NCBI GenBank assembly: GCA_017391185.1
Contig: JAFOZN010000025.1
Span: 1-6,859 of the forward strand
DNA: 6,859 nucleotides
DNA from: Alistipes sp.
GTDB taxonomy: Bacteria; Bacteroidota; Bacteroidia; Bacteroidales; Rikenellaceae
Reading direction: 5' to 3'
Shown: positions 1 through 6,014 of the stretch, in pieces
Layout: the number at the start of each line of letters is the position of its first letter
Position numbering within the stretch: position 1 is the stretch's first letter
Translations under genes and position numbers: made by a program
The notes under the pieces: generated by a model
Databases searched by the model: none
Told to the model about the DNA's origin: nothing
Seen by the model: only the letters and a program-made list of their open reading frames with translations

Positions 1-1560
1 ATGATCACCATAGAATGGAATGCTGAATGGCAAGTTCAAGACACTATCATACGAAGAAAGATCATCTGCCCACAAGAATGGCTGCTCACGAAGCTCGATA
101 CTTACAGGGAAGAAGCGGAACAAAGCCCACAACAAAGGCAATTGTATCAACATAGGCAGACATCCACCCATAGGGCTGATACCAGCCTTTTTATAGAGTG
201 CCATCATCTCCTGCTGCTTCTTCATGGCGTCTTCCTGACGAGGATACTTCGCATTGAGAGCATCCATCTCTGGCTTGATGACACGCATCTTAGCAGTCGA
301 GAGGTAACTCTTATATGTAAGAGGGAAGATCAAGAGCTTAACCAGAATAGTAAGGATCAAGATGATGATACCGAAACTTGCGATATACTGACGCAAGAAG
401 TCGAATACAGGGATCACGATCCAACGGTTAAACCATCCTACTAACCATCCACCCAGCGGAATCAAACGCTCCATGAGGATATCATCTCCGTTAGGGCCAA
501 CGACATTCGAGAGAACAGCATACTTATTTGGACCACAATAGATCGAGAAGCGGTAACCCTCGGTCTGAGGAGTGTAATTCATACCCATGCGTGCTGAATA
601 CTCCTTCATATAACCTGAGCCACTCTCCATAGTGTTAAACTTCATGTCGCCATATGCAAAGTTGTCAGCAGCGATAAACGCTTGAGAGAAGAACTGCTGG
701 CGGAATGCCACCCAATTTACTTCGCTCTGCAACTGCTCCGAAGCCTCACCCTCGCTCATACCCAAATCCTCGACATCATCCTCTTCTGGGAGACGATACG
801 AAAGAGTGGTATACATATTCTCCGCCTTGAAAGAACGCTCGTTCTGATATGTACGGTTGCTCCAAGCCAAGCCAACAGTTGACTGCTGAGCCATGATTGG
901 AGAGAGACCTACGAACTTCACATTGAAATCCAACATATAGTCGCGCGCTGGATTCTTCTCATCATACAACACATACTCATACTCTACGTATGCGCCCTCT
1001 GATACCTCCAACGCCATGGTCAAGGTCTGCTTACCTTCGCCACGAGTAATACCCTTAGATGTAAAGACATACTCCGAAGTATTGACCTTCACATTCTTAA
1101 GATTGCGCTTGAGGTAGAACTCCATATCAAAATATGCACTCTCAGGATCGAACAACACAATCTTCTGGTTGCGCTCTCCCTTAGGGGCAAATTTGGTGTA
1201 CTCGGCAAGTGTCACCTTCTGCATCATGGCACCCTGAGTGGTAAACTCCACTGTAAGGTAGTCGTTCTGCATGGTCAACTGCTCTGCCTGACGAGCCTTA
1301 GCTGCAACCAAGCCCTCGCCAAACATATCAACCTGGCGCTGGTGAGCAGCAGCGGCAGCATCCTCTGCCGATACTGGATCTGCCTCTGCCTCGTTATTTT
1401 GCTCTGCTTGAGCCTCCTGCTCAGACTCAAGGAGCTGCTCCTCAGCCTGAACCTGTTTTAGATACTCCTGATATTGAGTTTGCTGTCTTGAGGTGAAGAC
1501 CATATAGACGATAAAAATCGCCGACATAAGGACTACACCGATAATCGTTTTTTTATCCAT
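1..1560 (-). CDS. yidC: Membrane protein insertase YidC (C-terminus beyond window)
   Basis: YidC (YidC/Oxa1/Alb3 family) inserts and folds inner-membrane proteins, alone or with SecYEG. The reading frame is open from ATG at 1560 to base 1, giving 520 residues with no stop, so probably about 100 residues are missing. Visible parts are an N-terminal membrane anchor at about residues 4-22, an acidic Ala/Glu/Gln-rich linker at about 36-75, a long periplasmic beta domain at about 90-350, then the conserved insertase core. The core shows FGIIILILTILVKLLIFPLT at 396-415, AKMRVIKPEMDAL in the cytoplasmic loop, QQEMMALYKKAG, then SPMGGCLPMLIQLPLLWALF and the ELREQPFLW segment. The groove position that is Arg366 in E. 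coli is Lys408 here, which I recall as usual in Bacteroidota. The gene starts 20 nt after the pyrG stop without a Shine-Dalgarno sequence, so it is probably cotranscribed with pyrG. The identification is very secure. Confidence 0.97.
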   Translation of the reverse strand, partial: MDKKTIIGVVLMSAIFIVYMVFTSRQQTQYQEYLKQVQAEEQLLESEQEAQAEQNNEAEADPVSAEDAAAAAHQRQVDMFGEGLVAAKARQAEQLTMQNDYLTVEFTTQGAMMQKVTLAEYTKFAPKGERNQKIVLFDPESAYFDMEFYLKRNLKNVKVNTSEYVFTSKGITRGEGKQTLTMALEVSEGAYVEYEYVLYDEKNPARDYMLDFNVKFVGLSPIMAQQSTVGLAWSNRTYQNERSFKAENMYTTLSYRLPEEDDVEDLGMSEGEASEQLQSEVNWVAFRQQFFSQAFIAADNFAYGDMKFNTMESGSGYMKEYSARMGMNYTPQTEGYRFSIYCGPNKYAVLSNVVGPNGDDILMERLIPLGGWLVGWFNRWIVIPVFDFLRQYIASFGIIILILTILVKLLIFPLTYKSYLSTAKMRVIKPEMDALNAKYPRQEDAMKKQQEMMALYKKAGISPMGGCLPMLIQLPLLWALFRFFPVSIELREQPFLWADDLSSYDSVLNLPFSIPFYGDH

Positions 1561-1580
1561 TTTACGGGTTTAAATATTAA

Positions 1581-3206
1581 TTACTCCTGCTTAGAGCCCT
1601 GATACTCCAAAGCAGCCTTTACAAACGAGACAAAGAGTGGTGCTGGCTTAGCTGCTGTACTCTTATACTGAGGCAAGAAGTGTGTACCAACAAACCATGG
1701 GTGTCCCTTAAGCTCGATAACCTCTATAAGACCTGTCTCTGGATTCACACCCACAGCCTCCATGCCTGCAGCCTCAAACTGAGCCAAATATGCACTATTG
1801 AACTCATAGCTGTGGCTATGACGCTCCTCGATAGACTCTGAACCATAGGCTGCGGCTGCTGTACTGCCAGCCTTGAGAGAGCAAGCATAAGCGCCCAAAC
1901 GCTTGGTATCGCCCTTGAGGTTAACCTTCTTCTGATCCTCCATCAAATCCACCACTGCATTCTTGGTCTGCTCCATCTCACGAGAGTTAGCATCAGCAAT
2001 ACCCAATACGTTACGAGCAAACTCTACGATAGCACTCTGCATACCCAAGCAGATACCGAAGAATGGGATATTATTCTCGCGAGCATAGCGTACGGCCTCA
2101 ACCTTACCCTCAAAGCCACGAATACCCGATCCTGGAGCTACCAAGATACCAGATACATTACCCAATTTCTCGGCTACATTCTCAGCTGTGAGATACTCAG
2201 CATTGACCATATGTACCTTAACCTTGGTATCATTTGCAGCACCTGCATGGATAAATGACTCAGAGATAGATTTGTATGCATCTGGAAGCTCAGTATATTT
2301 ACCTACCAAAGCAACCTCAACCTTGTGCTTAGGGTTCTTGATCTTATCTACGAAATCCTCCCATGCAGTCAAATCTGGCTGAGACTCATCCTCGATACCC
2401 AACTTACGAAGCAATACATCATCCAAATGCTGAGCGTGCATACGCAATGGCACCTCATAGATAGTAGGAACGTCCAAAGACTCCACTACTGCATCTGGTG
2501 TTACGTTACAGAACAAAGCCACCTTGCGGCGTACCTCCTCTGAGAGCTCATGCTCCGAACGAAGTACCAATACATCTGGCTGAACACCCTCCGACTGAAG
2601 CTCCTTAACTGAGTGCTGAGTAGGCTTGGTCTTAAGCTCACCCGAAGCTGCCATATAAGGGATAAGTGTAAGGTGGATCAATACAGAGTTCTGATAACCC
2701 AACTGATTGCGCAACTGACGTACAGACTCGATAAATGGCAAAGACTCAATATCACCTACCGTACCACCAATCTCAGAGATGATAACATCATACTTCTTCG
2801 AAGCACCCAAAAGCTGGATACGGCGTTTGATCTCGTCTGTGATGTGAGGGATAACCTGTACGGTCTTACCCATAAACTCACCGCGAGCCTCCTTCTCGAT
2901 AACCCACTTATAGATCTTACCTGTTGTGACTGTATTGTTCTGAGTTGTAGTGATTGATGTAAATCTCTCATAGTGTCCCAAGTCCAAATCTGCCTCAGTA
3001 CCATCATCGGTAACATAACACTCACCATGCTCGTATGGGTTAAGCTTACCTGGATCCACATTCAAATATGGATCAAACTTCTGCACTGTAACAGAATAAC
3101 CACGCGCCTGAAGAAGGCGAGCAACAGATGCAGAAATAATGCCCTTACCTAAAGACGATGCAACACCTCCAGTAACGAAGATGTACTTTGGTTTACTTAG
3201 TTTCAT
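1581..3206 (-). CDS. pyrG: CTP synthase, glutaminase site apparently defective
   Basis: CTP synthase makes CTP from UTP and ATP, taking nitrogen from glutamine or free ammonia; it is the last step of de novo pyrimidine nucleotide synthesis. The protein is 541 residues, normal length (E. coli 545). The N-terminal synthetase domain (about 1-270) is intact: P-loop GGVASSLGKG at 13-22, Lys43 in QKFDPYLNVDPG, Mg-binding Asp73 and Glu145 (EIGGTVGDIESLPF), and the UTP-binding KTKPTQHSVKEL stretch. The class I glutaminase domain (about 295-541) keeps Cys386 in GICLGMQ and Glu410, but the triad motif FHPE of the family reads FLPQ (Leu511, Gln513), the RHRHRYE motif reads RHSHSYE (Ser464, Ser466), and the oxyanion loop has Ser360 where Phe is expected. 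No frameshift or deletion is present. I infer ammonia-dependent CTP synthesis. ATG at 3206 is the natural start, just before KYIFVTGG. It lies upstream of yidC. Confidence 0.96.
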   Translation of the reverse strand: MKLSKPKYIFVTGGVASSLGKGIISASVARLLQARGYSVTVQKFDPYLNVDPGKLNPYEHGECYVTDDGTEADLDLGHYERFTSITTTQNNTVTTGKIYKWVIEKEARGEFMGKTVQVIPHITDEIKRRIQLLGASKKYDVIISEIGGTVGDIESLPFIESVRQLRNQLGYQNSVLIHLTLIPYMAASGELKTKPTQHSVKELQSEGVQPDVLVLRSEHELSEEVRRKVALFCNVTPDAVVESLDVPTIYEVPLRMHAQHLDDVLLRKLGIEDESQPDLTAWEDFVDKIKNPKHKVEVALVGKYTELPDAYKSISESFIHAGAANDTKVKVHMVNAEYLTAENVAEKLGNVSGILVAPGSGIRGFEGKVEAVRYARENNIPFFGICLGMQSAIVEFARNVLGIADANSREMEQTKNAVVDLMEDQKKVNLKGDTKRLGAYACSLKAGSTAAAAYGSESIEERHSHSYEFNSAYLAQFEAAGMEAVGVNPETGLIEVIELKGHPWFVGTHFLPQYKSTAAKPAPLFVSFVKAALEYQGSKQE

Positions 3207-3248
3207 AACTTATATAATTTAAATTGTCCTATTCCTCTTTATCATTAC

Positions 3249-3279
3249 GAGGGTGACTGGCAAACCCGCCAGCACCCTC
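3249..3279 (-). terminator. Strong hairpin between the DUF349 gene and pyrG
   Basis: The spacer between the DUF349 gene and pyrG contains a near-perfect inverted repeat: GAGGGTG(A)CTGGC, a 6-nt loop, then GCCAGCACCCTC. This gives twelve G/C-rich base pairs with one bulged A at 3256. It begins 28 nt after the DUF349 stop and ends 42 nt before the pyrG start. It could end or reduce transcription from the DUF349 gene, or sit in the pyrG leader. On the minus strand it is followed by CGTAATGATAAAGAGG and not by a run of U, so it is not a textbook intrinsic terminator; a role in 3' end protection of the mRNA is equally possible. No convincing TAnnTTTG promoter was found between the hairpin and pyrG. 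Confidence 0.45.
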
Positions 3280-3307
3280 ATATTATTCTGAGTATTTATC
3301 TTCAAGT

Positions 3308-5224
3308 CTATTCCTCGGCAGACTGGCTGTCGATGAGTTTTACCTTCTCGATGGTAAGCTTTAGCTCCTCCTTAGCCTTGGCAATCTTCTCACGGATGTC
3401 TGCCACCATAGCATCGGCATTCTTCGACTTAGAGAAGAATCCGATATTATTCTCCAACAAAGCGATATCCTGCTCCATCTGACGAACCTTGTTATAAAGA
3501 CGCTCTCGCTCCGAACGCAGACGCTTATCCGAGCCCTGCTTCATATTCTGCAAACGCTCCTTAAAGCGATTCATCGAGCGATCACGCTCCGAGCCACGCA
3601 ATGCACCGAACATGGCATCAACAGCCTCTTTATACTGCTTCTGCAAAGACTCCTTATGCTTGATAGGGACATAACCAATCTCGCTCCAACGGCGTTGGAA
3701 TGATTTGATCATATCATAACCTCCAGCCTTGATATCAGCCTGAAGCATCTCCTCGATCAGGGCCTGCTTCTTTTTAAGGTTACTCTCCTGCTCATTATCA
3801 ATACCAGCAAAGTGCTGAGACTTGCGCTCAAAGAACTTATCACACGCCGCACGGAAACGCTTCCATACCTGATCAGAATAACGGCGAGAGACTGCACCCA
3901 CCTGCTTCCACTTGGCTTGAAGAGCAATCAACTCATCTGTAGCATGCTTCCAATCCTCACTGTTCTGCAATGCCTCGGCAGCTTCACAGATCTCATTCTT
4001 AAGCTGAAGGTTATGCTCCATCTCGCTCTTTACGCCAGCATAGAACTCGCGCTTAGCCTCAAAGAAACGATCACACGCCGAACGGAAACGCTCATAAATG
4101 CGAGTATTATCCTTCTTAGGAGCAAATCCGATCGTACGCCACAACTTCTGGATCTCAATCAGACGCTCACTCGCCTTATTCCACTCCTTGCGAGAGGTAT
4201 ATGGCTGCTCAGCCAACGCCTCAGTCTTAGCGCACAACTCGCTCTTGAGCTCCAGATTCTTCATCTGCTCCTGCTTCAGAGTCTCAAAATACTCCTGATG
4301 CTGTTTGTTAATACGGCTCGATGCAGACTTGAAACGCTCCCACAAAGCCTCCTTATACTCGTTAGCCACAGGACCTGTCTCGCGCCACTCATCGTGCAAC
4401 TTCTGCAACTTATGGAACGCCTCCACTATAGATGGCTCAGTCACCAAAGCCTCAGCTTGCTCACAAAGCTCGATCTTCTGTTCGTAGTTACGCTTGAGAT
4501 CCAAATCACGTAACTCCTTGTTTATCTTAATGAAGTTATAAAAATTCTCAACATGCAGATTGTATGTCTCCCACAAATCCTTCACCTTAGACTGTGGCAC
4601 AACACCAATCTCGCGCCAACGCTGTTGCAGATCACGGAATTTGGCAAAAGTGCTGTTCAAAGTCTCATCTGAATTGACCAACTCCTTGAGCTCCTCGATA
4701 AGTGCGAGCTTGGCTTGCAAATTCTCCTCCTTGATGCTCTCCAGATTAGAGATATACTCATCGCGGCGAGTACGGTACTCCTTGAAAAGATCCTTCAGGC
4801 GCTGCTCATCAGCATCTGGCGTAGCTACAAACTCTACACCCTCCTCAGCCTGAGCCTCGAAGGCCTTACGTGCAGCATCAATCTCGGCACGATGTTGTTT
4901 GTAGAAAGCGATCTTGATTGCCTCCACACTCTTACGAATAGTCTGCACAGGCTCTGTAGAGAGCAATTCGGCAAACATCTCCACCAATTCTGACTTGCTC
5001 TTGCCATTCAGATCACTCTTATCAACCTCCTCGGCAGCCTCCTCCTCATCGGTACCCTCACCGATAGCAAGGCCTGCCTGCTCGGCATCAAAAGCAGCCT
5101 CCTCCTCAGAACAATCCTCTGCGACAGATATTGTCACATCCTCAACAACAGTTACATTCAACGCATCATCGGCCTCGCCGATAGACTCCACAGGAGTCGC
5201 ATGTTTAGAAATTTCAGTAGACAT
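3308..5224 (-). CDS. DUF349 repeat protein with acidic N-terminus and C-terminal coiled coil
   Basis: A 638-residue protein of unknown function made of DUF349 repeats, a helical domain common in Bacteroidota. Five repeats are marked by a Trp-containing turn: WREIG (Trp203), WRETG (280), WRTIG (362), WKQVG (439) and WSEIG (513), spaced 74-82 residues apart. Each is followed by a helix of the type WxRFRxACDxFF. The N-terminus (about 25-70) is strongly acidic and low in complexity; residues after about 545 are basic, then heptad-like and probably coiled coil. There is no signal peptide or membrane segment, so it should be cytoplasmic. I chose ATG at 5224: the frame is open further to a TTG at 5275, but that codon lies inside the likely -7 promoter element, and an ATG at 5263 would have almost no leader. 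AAAGAG precedes the chosen start. It is the first gene of the minus-strand group with pyrG and yidC. Confidence 0.9.
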   Translation of the reverse strand: MSTEISKHATPVESIGEADDALNVTVVEDVTISVAEDCSEEEAAFDAEQAGLAIGEGTDEEEAAEEVDKSDLNGKSKSELVEMFAELLSTEPVQTIRKSVEAIKIAFYKQHRAEIDAARKAFEAQAEEGVEFVATPDADEQRLKDLFKEYRTRRDEYISNLESIKEENLQAKLALIEELKELVNSDETLNSTFAKFRDLQQRWREIGVVPQSKVKDLWETYNLHVENFYNFIKINKELRDLDLKRNYEQKIELCEQAEALVTEPSIVEAFHKLQKLHDEWRETGPVANEYKEALWERFKSASSRINKQHQEYFETLKQEQMKNLELKSELCAKTEALAEQPYTSRKEWNKASERLIEIQKLWRTIGFAPKKDNTRIYERFRSACDRFFEAKREFYAGVKSEMEHNLQLKNEICEAAEALQNSEDWKHATDELIALQAKWKQVGAVSRRYSDQVWKRFRAACDKFFERKSQHFAGIDNEQESNLKKKQALIEEMLQADIKAGGYDMIKSFQRRWSEIGYVPIKHKESLQKQYKEAVDAMFGALRGSERDRSMNRFKERLQNMKQGSDKRLRSERERLYNKVRQMEQDIALLENNIGFFSKSKNADAMVADIREKIAKAKEELKLTIEKVKLIDSQSAEE

Positions 5225-5272
5225 CTCTTTAGTAGTTTTAAGCTTTCCTCTATATTTTATCATATAGACGTG

Positions 5273-5280
5273 CAAATATA
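5273..5280 (-). promoter_or_regulatory. Putative -7 element of the DUF349 gene promoter
   Basis: TATATTTG on the minus strand matches the Bacteroidota -7 consensus TAnnTTTG exactly. Transcription would begin near 5266, giving a leader of about 42 nt before the ATG at 5224. No clear TTTG -33 box is present about 20 nt upstream. The site argues against the longer reading frame that begins with TTG at 5275. Confidence 0.55.
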
Positions 5281-5317
5281 AGAAAATTATCGTGTCAGTA
5301 TCCGTTTTTTTTCATAG

Positions 5318-5339
5318 TTTTTCATATATTTGTGAAAAA
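5318..5339 (+). repeat. 7-bp perfect inverted repeat framing the response regulator -7 box
   Basis: TTTTTCA at 5318-5324 and TGAAAAA at 5333-5339 are perfect inverted copies, and the eight bases between them are exactly the TATATTTG element. The left arm also belongs to a direct repeat: TTTTTCATA occurs at 5308-5316 and again at 5318-5326, a spacing of 10 bp. Sites of this layout can be operators, and one helical turn between direct repeats is typical of OmpR/PhoB-family sites, but the region is very AT-rich and chance cannot be excluded. Confidence 0.4.
5325..5332 (+). promoter_or_regulatory. Putative -7 element of the response regulator promoter
   Basis: TATATTTG on the plus strand matches TAnnTTTG exactly and would start transcription near 5338-5340, leaving a leader of only about 10-12 nt before the ATG at 5350. 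At the expected -33 position there is a T-tract (5305-5312), not a clean TTTG. It is the same octamer as on the opposite strand at 5273-5280, making the 125-nt spacer a divergent promoter region. Confidence 0.55.
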
Positions 5340-5349
5340 TTAACCAACC

Positions 5350-6006
5350 ATGGCATACAGAATACTACTAATTGATGACGAAGCGGACATTCTGGAGTTC
5401 GTAAAATACAATCTTGAAAAAGACGGCTACGAGGTCTTTACAGCATCCAACGGAGCCGAGGGTTTGGAGGTCGCACTAAAGGTGAAGCCCCATTTGATTC
5501 TTCTCGACATGATGATGCCCGTATTGGACGGTATAGAGACCTGCAAAGCTATCAGACAATCACCTACGCTAAAGAATGTGATGGTGGTCTTTCTTTCGGC
5601 TGTCGGCACAGAGGAGACTATGGTACAAGGTTACGGCGTAGGAGCTGATGACTACATCAACAAACCTATCAAGATGAATGTGCTCAGAGGTAGAGTTCAG
5701 GCTATCTTGAAGCGCATCACTCCTGTCGAGATTTCGGACAAAATCGAGATTGACGTAGAGCACTATCAGGTACGTAAGGGTGAGGAGGTTATCACCCTCC
5801 CACGCAAGGAGTTCTCTCTTCTCCAATTACTTCACTCTCAGCCGGGTAAACTCTACACCAGAGATGAGATTTATGCCAAGGTATGGGGTAATAAAGTGGT
5901 GGTTGGAGACCGCACTATAGATGTTCATATCCGTAAACTCAGACAGAAGATTGGCGAGGATCATATCGTTACGGTCAAGGGCATGGGATACAAATTCGAA
6001 GAATAG
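5350..6006 (+). CDS. OmpR/PhoB-family two-component response regulator
   Basis: A 218-residue DNA-binding response regulator, phosphorylated by a sensor kinase to control transcription. The receiver domain (1-122) has the acidic pocket Asp9/Asp10, phosphoacceptor Asp53 in LLDMMMP, Ser83 at the switch Ser/Thr position, Tyr102 as the aromatic switch residue and Lys105 in the NKP motif, so all catalytic residues are present. The C-terminal winged-helix domain (about 128-218) has the alpha-loop region around LPRKEFSLLQLL, a recognition helix around 187-201 (DRTIDVHIRKLRQKI) and the hairpin wing ending in VKGMGYKFEE. It resembles the PhoB-like regulators of Bacteroidota, but the regulon cannot be read from sequence. 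No histidine kinase lies beside it here: upstream is the divergent DUF349 gene and downstream, after 8 nt, a secreted peptidase. ATG at 5350 follows an A-rich leader without a Shine-Dalgarno sequence. Confidence 0.95.
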   Translation: MAYRILLIDDEADILEFVKYNLEKDGYEVFTASNGAEGLEVALKVKPHLILLDMMMPVLDGIETCKAIRQSPTLKNVMVVFLSAVGTEETMVQGYGVGADDYINKPIKMNVLRGRVQAILKRITPVEISDKIEIDVEHYQVRKGEEVITLPRKEFSLLQLLHSQPGKLYTRDEIYAKVWGNKVVVGDRTIDVHIRKLRQKIGEDHIVTVKGMGYKFEE

Positions 6007-6014
6007 ATTAAGAT

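Noticed and set aside
1..444. A 147-codon open frame on the plus strand
   Set aside because: It is antisense to the conserved insertase core of YidC, whose motifs are unmistakable; the plus-strand translation shows no family resemblance.
1581..3206. pyrG as a decaying pseudogene or a sequencing artefact
   Set aside because: The frame is full length with no indel, the synthetase motifs are intact, and the odd residues are several independent in-frame substitutions. That fits selective loss of one activity better than decay or error.
3812..4513. A 233-codon open frame on the plus strand, antisense to the DUF349 gene
   Set aside because: It lies wholly inside a strongly supported gene, and its Leu/Ser/Thr-rich translation is what Lys/Glu-rich helical coding gives on the opposite strand. 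No domain or start signal is recognisable.
3308..5224. Possible tandem DNA repeat or recombination array in the DUF349 gene
   Set aside because: The repeats are recognisable at protein level only; the nucleotide copies are well diverged, as in an old domain duplication.
5225..5275. Upstream extension of the DUF349 protein by 17 codons from TTG at 5275
   Set aside because: The TTG overlaps the likely -7 element, so it would not be transcribed from that promoter, and the extra residues look like translated spacer.
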